Shown: one piece after another, positions 54,931-64,000 of the stretch
Position numbering within the stretch: position 1 is the stretch's first letter
Layout: every line of letters starts with the position of its first letter
Assembly (NCBI GenBank): GCA_963585895.1
Contig: OY757904.1
Span: 159,802,896 to 159,866,895, forward strand
DNA: 64,000 nt
Origin: Sepioteuthis lessoniana
Lineage: Eukaryota > Mollusca > Cephalopoda > Myopsida > Loliginidae
Direction: 5' to 3'
Made by a program: the position numbers and the translations under genes
The notes under the pieces: model-generated
Databases searched by the model: none
Told to the model about the DNA's origin: nothing
What the model saw: the letters and a program-made list of their open reading frames with translations, nothing else

Positions 54931-55687
54931 ATGAAAATAGAACTAATGGGGAAGGAACACTTTTAGATCTCTCGTTAAAATCTAACGAGAACCAATGGAT
55001 TTCACTTAGTTGATATACGAAATCTAACTACGTCTTGTATTTTGATAAAGTTGTTGTAAGGTGAGATTTTCATCATCATTATTAACTCTCTTGAAAAAAG
55101 AAATCTTTTGTTTTTAATATCACTGTGGTAGGTGTAGGCGAGGTTTTGTCTTAAAATACTTTCAGGAGGCTGCCTTTTCTTGAAGTGCACCCTGTCCTAT
55201 GGCTCAACAGTTCGATTCAAATTCTAACTTCAAATTCAGAATTATCTTAATCGTATAATGATTGCCAACCAAAGCAAGTGAACCTTGACCATTTTTCTCA
55301 TAATTGGGGTAAAAAAATTATGTTCATGTCTTTATCAATTGAACGTTGTGATCACAAACTGCACCAAACAGGATTTGAACGTGGATCACTAATTTCATCT
55401 TCTACCTATCAATTGTTACTCTGTCAGAGATTTTTATAGTGTAGCCATGAAATATTTCTATGACCAAAGTAAAAGCAGTCTTTGAAAGAAGCAGATGTTA
55501 ATTATTAAATGTATAACTATTGCTATTTTTCACCGTGGAGACGAAGGAATGTGAAGACGACCGAAATATCTTTATTTTAGATTTTTCCTTTCAGATGCTT
55601 ATGTAATCATTTCATAAGATACGGTAAACATTTCTCAAACCAACTAATCATGTATTCTCTGCAGACTCTAATAACATTGAATGATTA
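54931..55687. other. No gene; possible SINE head
   Basis: On the minus strand, ACGTTCAAATCCTGTTTGGT at about 55388-55369 resembles a B box, with a weak A box near 55430. The minus frame 55002-55190 has no known domain. Confidence 0.35.
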
Positions 55688-56210
55688 ATTGAAAGATTTT
55701 AATGGCATGTCAAATCATCTTGGGTTATTTTATGCTTAAAGGTTAGGGAATTGTAGGTATTGAACACTTATATTAACATATTTTCTGTTGTTTTTAAAGA
55801 GTTTTTTGCACAGTTTCACGATATCAAGTATTCTTATCTAACCCTATTTACCAACCCCTCCACTCGGTCAAGATATGACACGAGGTCAATTTTTAAGCAG
55901 AGTTTAACAGGTTTTAACTCAGAGTTTTCCTTCTCCTAGACTTGTTGCCTCACCAAAGCTGAAGAACCTAGTCTGTCCTACTATTTACCCATAGCTGGAG
56001 GGAGAATAATTGGATTCATACCTTCCCCAAGGGTATTAGTGCTATGTGAAGTGCAATTAGTCTCGTCCAGGATTTGAACTCATGTCGCCGTGTCCATTTC
56101 CTATGACGATAACCATTACACCACGGGCACCTCCAGTATTCCTATCTAATACAAATAATCTACAAAAAGAATGATCTGACCCAGAAATGAAAAACTAACA
56201 AGCGCAACAA
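55688..56210 (-). repeat. Family D dispersed repeat, split by a SINE
   Basis: Tail module AATGGCATGTCAAATCATCT near 55701, GGTTAGGGAATTGTAGGTAT, CACGATATCAAGTATTCTTA up to 55840, then the SINE, then AGTATTCCTATCTAATACAA from 56135 and a diverged ATGATCTGACCCAGAAATGA, where composite B begins. Confidence 0.8.
55843..56134 (-). mobile_element. tRNA-derived SINE, family 3, with target-site duplication
   Basis: Near-identical to 51934-52232. It is flanked by AGTATTCTTATCTAA (55827-55841) and AGTATTCCTATCTAA (56135-56149), a 15-bp duplication of family D sequence with one difference. Hence it inserted into an existing family D copy. Confidence 0.92.
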
Positions 56211-57420
56211 ATTTTTATACATTGTCATATGATATCAAGTATTCCTATTTAATACAAATAGTTAACCAAGAGGTCTATTTGACCCATAGATGGGAGTAGA
56301 AGTACAACCAATCCGGGTCAGAGTGAAACTGAGAGTAATGATTAAGAAAAAGAACTCTCTTCTCGGCAGATTTCCAGAACTTGAGCCTCACCATCAGATG
56401 CAGTTTAGTGTTATAACCAGGGACACGTTTTTGGGGAAGGGTCTTACTCCTCCTCACAACATACACTCAACATATTTTAAGCCCAACCGATAGAGTATTG
56501 TATGTATTGAATAAAAAACTAAGATTTAAGACGAAAGAAAAAAGTGGAGGCTCAGCAAAAAATGAATAAATAAATAATAAATAAAGAAATAAAAATAATG
56601 TGATTACGGTGTGACAGTTTCAAACCCTACCATCATCTTTATCTTTTACAAGTAGAATCTCGCCCCAAAACGTGTCGAAAGCCATGATTACTTTCCAACC
56701 ACATCGAATAAGTGAAGAAATCACTGGTTGAATAATAATAAAAGTGATGAGGATATTATTCAAGTACTTTTTGACACATGCATGTTTAATTTATATTATT
56801 TGAGGGAAAAAGTTAATCCTGAACAGCTGCTTGAAAATGAGCTCGAACAAAGATTAGGCCGACTAATTAAAGCAGTAATATATGCTATCGAAAGATTACG
56901 AGGCAGTAATTTTCTTTTCGGTATTATATCAATTCCTCGGTTAGAGATATATTATATAAAATTAACCAAGGTTCGTGCTTCGCAGCAGAAAAAAAAAACG
57001 ACATAATTCCCATCAAAATGACATTATCGTAAGTTATCTCGGAGAAAAGTTATCTTGAAGAAGAAAATGCTATATGAAAATTACACAAGAAGGCTACCCG
57101 CTATTTTAAAGAAATTTTGAAAGCAGTCCATTAAAAACCTAGCATTTGTACGGCCATTCACATCTCGCAAGCCATCCACGACTAGGAAGATATCCTAAGC
57201 ATTGCTGGAAGAGTAAGGTCAAGCTCATAAGCGACATTCTCTTATGGACTCCTACACATGGACACACCCGAGTCGGTCGACAAAAAAGACTTCCATTCAT
57301 CTGATCTGTGTGGACACTGGATACCAAGAGGACTTCCCAGAGCAATGCCTTATAATGACGAATAACGAGAGAGTCACGAGAATCTGTATTATCGGAATGC
57401 CTCGGTGATGATGATAATGT
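56211..57420 (+). repeat. Composite repeat, copy B
   Basis: Collinear with 39085-40172: a family D part (56211-56490), the middle part (56491-57039) and an RTE LINE end (57040-57420). The middle frame 56728-57006 reads KSDEDIIQVLFDTCMFNLYY then RLGRLIKAVIYAIERLRGSN. Unlike copy A it has an insertion of A-rich sequence near 56555-56600 and continues to the LINE's TGATGATGATAATG tail at about 57406-57419. Confidence 0.85.
57040..57420 (+). mobile_element. RTE-type LINE 3' end within composite B
   Basis: CTCATAAGCGACATTCTCTT and ATGGACTCCTACACATGGAC encode LISDILLWTPTHGH, and TCATCTGATCTGTGTGGACA leads into the C-terminus. It ends with a short (TGA)n. Frames are broken. Confidence 0.75.
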
Positions 57421-57692
57421 ACGTCAATAGAAATAGAATATTTGAGCAAATAGATTTATAAAATTATTCTTTTTAATATATCTATACAGTTCCAAATTGA
57501 AAAAAAGAAATCTGTACTAAAGAAAGAAAGTTGAAATAAATACGTATTTTTTGTACTGATATTAATTTTTAGTGCAAATTTTGTCAATTTAAAAGGTGGA
57601 AGCCAAGTTTATTAATAACCATTCCTCTTTATTGAAGGAAAAAGAAATTCTGGTGTTGTGGAATGAGTAATGTTCTGTAACTTATAATGCCT

Positions 57693-57758
<66 letters not shown>

Positions 57759-58154
57759 CCAGTGACAATATTAGTTCATCAATATTAACCGGATTCATAT
57801 TTTTATCATAATTTAGTATGTATATAATTCAGAATATAGGAACAATTTTAGCATTAGCCTACATCTTTTAAAAATAAAAGTACATTCAAACAGTTAAAGA
57901 CTCTAGATATGGCTCAAATCATTTGGGCTTGATGCCGTATTACCAAATTTCCCTTTTCATAAGCAGAAAAACATCTAATCAAAATTTAAGTGTTAAGTTG
58001 GATATTCTTAGATTACCGACCGCGCAATAGATTAAAAAAAAATGAAAGAAAATGATTTCACATTAAAAAAGAGTTGAAATAGACGATATCACAAGAAAAT
58101 GATATCACATTAAAAAAAGTCAATTAGCTGACGATATCCCAAAGAAACTATGAT
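57421..58154. other. No gene; microsatellite
   Basis: (CT)n(AT)n at about 57690-57758; two close GATATCACAAGAAAATGATA-type repeats near 58080-58140. No protein. Confidence 0.5.
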
Positions 58155-58810
58155 AGACGCAGATTAAACAGATGATCTAGTACTTTCCCTAAATACTCCT
58201 TCCTCAGCCGAATCCCTGCTGCATAGTCTGAAAAAAACCAACGACAACAGAATCTATTGGTTACAACGTCTATACAAATAAAAGAGAGTTAATTTGTTTT
58301 AAACAAGATCCCATCTCCTTTAAGCGATAAGCTTCTGAAATTAATAGACCAGTTGACATACATCAACAGCAATATCTCATAAATTGAAAGAAGGAGCCAT
58401 CTTCAATTTAAATTGCAAATGGCTCTGAAATTGGTAGACCATTTCACACATCTCAAAAGCCTTATCTCATCTATTCAAAGTGATGACAACGTACTCATAG
58501 CAATGAGGTGAACTGCTATTGACCCGGTGTCAATACGGAAAACTGTTCACCCTGATAAAATCAAATGGGATTTCTTCAAAGCTGGGGCTTAGCCGATTCT
58601 ACTGTATGGATACACCATCTGTACTCTGACAAAAAGGCAGAGTGAAAAGCTTGATGGGAATTACACAAGAATGCTCCGTGCTTTTTTGAAAAAAATCCTG
58701 GAAGCAGCACCCTACAAAACAGCAGCTGGTGAAGTAAGGACGAACTCATAAGCAACATTCTCTTATTAACTCCTACACACAGAAACGATGGTGTGGCTAG
58801 ATGATAATAT
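58155..58810 (+). mobile_element. RTE-type LINE fragment, third subfamily
   Basis: Decayed plus-strand sequence: a TDDLVLFPKYS-like trace of the segment after the active site near 58170, MALKLVDHFTHLSSLISSIQ near 58420-58480, KIKWDFFKAGA near 58558, ILLYGYTICTLTKRQSEKLD near 58595-58655 and NYTRMLRAFLKKILEAAPYK near 58658-58717. Stops are frequent. Confidence 0.75.
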
Positions 58811-58820
58811 ATGAGGATAA

Positions 58821-58856
58821 TATATATATATATATATATATATAATTATACACTCA

Positions 58857-58888
<32 letters not shown>

Positions 58889-58987
58889 TGTATATATATA
58901 TATACAAATATCGGCATGAAAAGAAATTCCTTCGAAGCCACCTGATAATAAACGATTCTAAAGATTTAGGATAAGTAAATAAAAAAG

Positions 58988-59018
<31 letters not shown>

Positions 59019-59050
59019 TAATAATCTATCTATCTATCTATCTATCTATA
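58821..59050. repeat. Cluster of microsatellites
   Basis: (TA)n at about 58820-58844, (CT)n(CA)n at about 58856-58888, (TA)n to 58903, then (AAAT)n, (AAT)n and (ATCT)n at about 58980-59048. Confidence 0.93.
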
Positions 59051-59162
59051 AACACTTGAAAATTATGAATTAAATAAAATTAAGTAAAAAATTCAACAAA
59101 AGACAAAATTGTTATAATATAGCCAAATAAATATCTACGTTCCTAGAATTCTCCACAGACGA

Positions 59163-59276
<114 letters not shown>

Positions 59277-59480
59277 GTACTTAGGCAGCAAGTCATTATC
59301 TAAGCATGTTCTGATGTTCTGCTGAAGACCGCGGAGTATTTTCTTTTTAGGATCTTTAAGTGAAGACGTTCGTGTCTTCTTTTTATTTTGCCTATTGTTC
59401 CAATCTTTTAAAACAAGTTCTTTAACTCAACCTATTGTGAAACTGACAATTTCACGAAATACAATTCAATCCTTGGGCGA

Positions 59481-59541
59481 ATGTATAAATTTTTCTCGAA
59501 TAGAGTTCATAAATGTATAAATTTTTCTCGAATAGAGTTCA
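59481..59541. repeat. 32-bp direct duplication
   Basis: ATGTATAAATTTTTCTCGAA followed by TAGAGTTCAT occurs at 59481 and 59513. Confidence 0.9.
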
Positions 59542-59690
59542 TATTCATAAACACTAACTACGACCACCACTCCTCAACGCTTAGGCCAGAGACAGTAAGA
59601 GTCACAATGCTCACAAAATATAAATATGATCATAAATATTCATTTATATATATGTGTACGAACAAATAGCTCTAAATCCTTTTTTTTTTG

Positions 59691-60009
59691 CTTTTGTTTG
59701 TTACTTAGTCGAGAGTTAGTAGACATAGTATGTATTTATTTTCTCTGTCTACATTTACTAATGAGCTCGTACTTCTTGTTCAGTTGTTAAATAGAAAATA
59801 ATTATAAAAAGAAGAGAAAAGAAGAAAAGAAAGGCACAATGACGGGGTGCAAGTTCTAAAAATTGCCGATTGAAGGCGAACCAAAGTGTAATTACTTACC
59901 AAAAACAGGACCGTCATGTGAACAAGAAGTCCAAGCTCATTAGTAAATGTGGGTAGAGAAAATAAATACCTACTATGTCTACTAGCTCTTGACAAAGAAA
60001 AACAAAGGG
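59691..60009. mobile_element. Inverted-repeat (foldback/MITE-like) element
   Basis: The arm at about 59708-59781 (AGTAGACATAGTATGTATTT, ATTTTCTCTGTCTACATTTA) and the reverse complement of 59920-59993 match at roughly 66 of 74 positions; weaker similarity extends out to 59691 and 60009. The ~138-bp middle encodes nothing recognised. The minus frame 59780-59995 is a by-product. The form matches a MITE or foldback transposon. No target duplication was identified and no family is known to me. Confidence 0.75.
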
Positions 60010-60514
60010 ATTTATTGGTGTTTGTACGCGTGAGTTTAAACGAATTCTTATGTTAACGTTTATAGTTGGTTGTGGCTGTAACTATTACTGCCTCCACTTT
60101 AAAAGTGGAACAGTGGTGGTCGCAGTCAGTACTTACAAATATGAAACTTATTCGAGAAACAATATCTTTACGATTCTTTTAGGATCGAACAACATTTCCT
60201 AATAAAAGGATTGTCAGTATTCACCAGTTACAGCAAACTTTATTGGCATAATACAGATATATGCAGTGCACTTTCTGAACCTTTGTCATGAAAAGAGCTG
60301 ATCTACTCGCTGTGGAACCATGGTTAATCTTGCAGACTATTGCTACCGTAGTATGTTTGATTTTCCTGGGGCTCTCCCAAAACGTTTGACCTTGTGTCAG
60401 TCTGGGTTCACCTTGGCAAACATTAGTAAGTTCATTATTTCTATGTATACATTTTAAATGTAAGTCTTATTAATTCTTATTTCCTACTTTTTATCGTATT
60501 TTTTACATTCAAAT
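60010..60514. other. No gene; stray SINE-tail match
   Basis: AAAACGTTTGACCTTGTGTC near 60378 matches the SINE 3 tail and the left-edge satellite. Otherwise nothing. Confidence 0.4.
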
Positions 60515-60745
60515 TCGCCAGTGGTCCGGGAGACCTGGGTTCAATCCCAGGTAGCGTCATACCAAAGACTTTAAAAATTGTACTTGATACCTGCTTGCTT
60601 AACACTCAGCAATATAAAGTACGTATCAAGGGTAAAGTGAAGCAATTCAGGGAAAGGAGTAGCGCCCTACCCTACACCTCTGTTTAGTAGCTATTGAAAG
60701 GGGAGCCTTCTAGTCGCCCTCGACAAAGGGAGACAACTTTACTTT
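60515..60745 (+). mobile_element. tRNA-derived SINE, family 1, 5'-truncated
   Basis: Begins in the head at TTCGCCAGTGGTCCGGGAG, then B box GGGTTCAATCCCAGG at 60538, CGTCATACCAAAGAC, CTTGCTTAACACTCAGCAAT, AGGGTAAAGTGAAGCAATTC and the end GGGAGACAACTTTACTTTT. Confidence 0.85.
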
Positions 60746-60867
60746 TATTCACTTGATTACTTTTTATCAATATTTGATCACATGAAAAGATTCGTTTTTT
60801 TCCAATTTGGACTCCAATGCTTATTTCATACACACGTATAAATACTATTCATGATCCAGATATATTA

Positions 60868-61665
60868 TTATTTTATTCCTTTGGGAGTTTTTTCACACCA
60901 GCGTTAGCAGATGGTTTTTCACAGGAGTCTGAGCGACAGCTAGTCTCCTCAAGTCTCCAGGACTCTTCTCAGTATTCTGACCGATCTTAACAATCCTTTA
61001 GTTTGGATGGTCTCTACCCGTCCTCTTATTTCCAAGTCCTCTTGTCCTTGTAACAATCCTTTGGTGACTGTGCCGAGTGCACTAGTTACAGTTGGTATCA
61101 CTGTTATTTTCATGTTCCATGAATTTTTACTTCTCTTGCAAGGTCTATGTACTTATCTTTCTTTTCACTTTCCTCCAGTTTTACTCTCTCTTTAACTAGT
61201 CGGGACGGCAAAGTCAGGTACTCTTTTTTTGTTGACTATCACTTGGTCTGGTCGTCTAGCCGAGGTTAGGATATACGTTTGTATCTCAAAATCCCAGAGA
61301 ATTTTGTGCGTCTCATTTTCTAGGATGGATTCTGGGTTGTGTATATATCGTTTGTTCGCATGGTCAAATTTAAACTTCTTGCCCAATTCCATCTTGGCCC
61401 AGTGAATTACTTTGCCCGTGCAGTCGTGTCTTGTCTTATATTCTCTTTGTGCTAATTTACTGCATTCACATGTGATTGATCGTTTCGTCTCTTTCACCAC
61501 ATAATCTACATCTGTTATTTTGATACGTCTTGTCTATTCTTGCTTTGACCGAGTCCGTATGACGTTGTTTTGTGATGCTATCAGAAGAGAATCAGTTTCA
61601 TCCTTTAAGGTTTCCCTTTCTTATCCATGTCCGAGTTTTCTCGTGTGAGATTTTCGCTGATTATT
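60868..61665 (-). mobile_element. RLE-type LINE 3' half with best-preserved endonuclease motif
   Basis: The minus frame 61192-61500 encodes CECSKLAQREYKTRHD, KKFKFDHANKRYIHNPESIL, ILWDFEIQTYILTSARRPDQ and VIVNKKRVPDFAVP. RRPD followed by a DFAVP Asp is the restriction-like endonuclease core; the spacing is shortened by a small deletion. The C-terminal part (RGRVETIQ-like, near 61025) follows in another frame. The 3' side abuts ATATTATTATTTTATT at 60864-60879 and the 5' side TGATTATTATTATCATTATT at 61658-61677, so both ends lie in (TAA)n-type sequence. Confidence 0.82.
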
Positions 61666-61776
61666 ATTATCATTATTTCATGCATCGAAGTTAGAGTAGC
61701 GTAGACACTGTGTCAACACCGTTTGATGTCTGTCAGTTTCTCGCTTATGCGATCAGCGGACCAAATCTTGGGTACT

Positions 61777-61802
61777 TATATATATATATATATATATATA
61801 TA
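61777..61802. repeat. (TA)n microsatellite
   Basis: About 26 bp of TA next to the 3' end of the RTE copy at 61803. Confidence 0.95.
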
Positions 61803-63780
61803 ATCAAATCATGCTTATAGCACAGAGTTACCCGACTCTCTCTCTCACCATCCATCTTTACTATCTATTGCCTCTGGCAGGTCTTCAAGACTGCATCTAG
61901 TGTCCGCAGAGAGCTGATGTAAGTCTTTGTTAGTCAGCCCACGTTGGGGTGTCTATGTGTAAGAGTCAATAAGTGAACGTCGCTCATGAATTTGTCTTTA
62001 CTTTTTCAGCCGTGTCTAGCATATCTTGTTCATCTGACAAGAATGGTTTGTGAGATGGGAAGAAAGTGGCCGCACAGTTGCTGTTTTGTGGAGTGTTGTT
62101 TTCACGATTTCTTCAAAACAGCTCGTAACATTCTTGTGTAGTTCAAATCTAACTTTTTCTCCATGCGTTTTGTTAGCTTCCATGTGGTGCATCCATGCAG
62201 TACTAACAACGGTACTAATTAAGCTTGAAATATATATCCCGTTATAATTCAGACCAGATTTTCATATGATCGCTAATCTGTCATTAGCAGACTATGCCAG
62301 TGCTTTGCCTATACTGACATCGCTTTTCAGTCGATGGGATCTTGCTACTGAGATATGTGAAATATTCTACTAATTTCAGAGGTTTGTTACTTAGTAAACT
62401 TGATTCCTCCTTGTTTGGTAAACATGAACTCGGTTTTATTTGTGTTAACATAGAGGTCAATACCTCCTGCGGCTTGGTCCAGACTGTGCCGCAGGAATTC
62501 AGCTTGTGCGAGAAGCGCTAGATGATCTGCATAGTCTGCATCTGTCATTGTTTCAGTAGGATATTGTCGGCTTATTGTCTTTGTTAACGTGAAATCATTT
62601 ACTTTTATTAGATCGATTGCTGTTTGTTGTACGTAATCTAGGCAAATTATAGATAATCTAATCTATCTCCTTGCAAGATTCCAGTATAATCGCTGAAGAA
62701 GTTGGCGTCACCTGGGGTGGGCGAATCATTGCTTTTGTGTATTTGCACAAAATCATTATAGCGGTAATAGTTTCTTTGGAGAAACCCTATGTCAGAAATA
62801 TTTGCTCCATTTTTCATCTGTGAATAGAATCAAATACCTTGGAAAAAATCTAAAAATAATTGTGATGATTCGACGGATACTCAAAATCTTTGACGTTCTG
62901 GATTGATTTCTCTGAAAGCTTTTTTGATTTTTCCTTAGAATTTTCAATACTTCACTACGGATAACAATGAAAAGCAATATATTATACATCTTAGAAGCTA
63001 TACCTTCAAGAATCTTATCTCTGTAGTTCATAATGATTCCGAGGTCGCTTTTCTTAGATAAGGAGAGTATGCAACCTTTCTTCATTTCCTTATGGTGTTT
63101 TGTTTATACACTGCGCTGCATAATCGAACAATTATGTCGTCAGATTTTCTTATCTTCCATGCTTCAGGAGAAATTTCGTCGAAACCTGCTGCTTTTCGGC
63201 CATTAATTTTTCAGTACTGCATCAAGTTCTTCCTTCGTAAACTGTCGAAGATTGATGTCTAGTTGGCTATAATTTTTTTTTCATAAAGTTTATCTGTGAT
63301 TTGGGTAGATTATCCAAGCAAATTCTTGAAATGTTATGTCTGCTTATTAAAATCTTTCTTCTTGGCTTGCGGCTTTTAGTTTTGCTCTTGTGTAGCTTTT
63401 CCTTCCTTTCACGTCTTTTACTGTCTGCCTTGCTAATCGTGATTGACTATCTTATAGCAAATTTCTGATTTTGACCTTGGATGAATTCTAATTGTTCTTT
63501 TTTTGGTATATTTTAGTGAGATCTATTTGGGCCTTCTTAAGTTTCAGCGCATTGGCCTTTATTTGTTTACTTTTATTAAGTAAGGATACTTTTTTATGCT
63601 ATCTTGTTTTTTCCCCAACTATACATACGGATCTTGGTCTGGTTATTATGTACTCGGCTGTTGCTTCTATATGGGCTTTAACAAAGGTTTCCTATTCATT
63701 ATTCACAGTATGTCTTTCAGATATCCTCTGTAGAGTATCAAACTTGTTTCTTACAGTTACCGTATATTGATGGCTTATAT
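61803..63780 (-). mobile_element. RTE-type LINE, second subfamily, longest copy
   Basis: Read on the minus strand: linker with NEYET-like start near 63750 and AQIDLTKIYQKKEQ-like sequence near 63520; RT fingers in frame 62792-63085 (KGCILSLSKKSDLGIIMNYR, KILRKNQKSFQRNQSRTSKI); palm GILQGD near 62672; active-site region DADYADHLALLA-like near 62530; thumb near 62400; and the C-terminus to ~61803. The endonuclease is missing, and stops and frame changes are many. It is longer than most RTE relics here because it keeps the linker. Confidence 0.82.
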
Positions 63781-63787
63781 CACGATA

Positions 63788-64000
63788 CTATTTACCAACC
63801 CCTCCGCTGGGGCAAGATATGACACAAGGTCAATTTTTAAGCGGAGTTTAACAGGTTTTAACTCAGAGTTTTCCTTCTTTTAGACTAGTTGCCTCACCAA
63901 GGCTGAAGAATCCAGTCTGTCCTACTGTTTACCCATAGCTGGAGGGAGAATAATTGGATTCATACCTTCCCCAAGGGTATTAGTGCTATGTGAAATGCAA
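63788..64000 (-). mobile_element. tRNA-derived SINE, family 3, cut by window edge
   Basis: ACCAACCCCTCCGCTGGGGC, AAGATATGACACAAGGTCAA and the body match 51934-52232. The tRNA-like head lies beyond 64000. It directly follows the RTE copy's 5' end. Confidence 0.92.

Overview
The window looks like intergenic DNA of a cephalopod mollusc, most likely an octopus. The evidence is AT-rich sequence, long (TA)n/(CA)n tracts, tRNA-derived SINEs, several RTE-type LINEs ending in (TGA)n, and mariner relics. No intact host gene, rRNA, functional tRNA or CRISPR is visible. Nearly every protein-like signal belongs to a mobile element, most of them broken. The species call is inference from repeat content, not from a marker gene.

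Layout. 1-828 is an 81-bp satellite. 916-4615 holds a GC-rich ~295-bp tandem array followed by pieces of a Tx1/L1-like LINE. 4620-7697 is a fossil Ty3/Gypsy-type LTR retrotransposon cut short by a mariner at 7698-8771. 10.0-13.4 kb holds SINE and dispersed-repeat copies. 15.1-19.2 kb is a LINE cluster: fragments of a restriction-like-endonuclease (RLE) LINE, then an old RTE copy with a young RTE copy inside it. 21.3-24.8 kb holds more RTE 3' ends and a 21 x 30-bp minisatellite. 26-36 kb is SINE, dispersed repeat, RTE and mariner. 37.0-37.6 and 41.8-45.1 kb hold RLE LINE pieces. 39.1-40.2 and 56.2-57.4 kb are two copies of one composite repeat. 45.4-57 kb is mostly repeats with long featureless gaps. 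58-64 kb holds RTE, RLE LINE, an inverted-repeat element and SINEs.

How the parts relate. The RTE and RLE LINEs are the likely retrotransposition engines. Three tRNA-type SINE families and an ~500-bp dispersed repeat ('family D') are the likely non-autonomous passengers; family D and one SINE family share a 3' tail. Several insertions are dated relative to each other by target-site duplications.

Most interesting: the satellite monomer matches a SINE tail; RLE LINE pieces are repeatedly bounded by (TAA)n and lie in chains; a SINE carries a hammerhead-like CUGAAGA...GAAA core; a second repeat family has a long hairpin with compensatory changes between copies; a telomere-like stretch sits at the internal deletion of a mariner; and one composite repeat appears twice.
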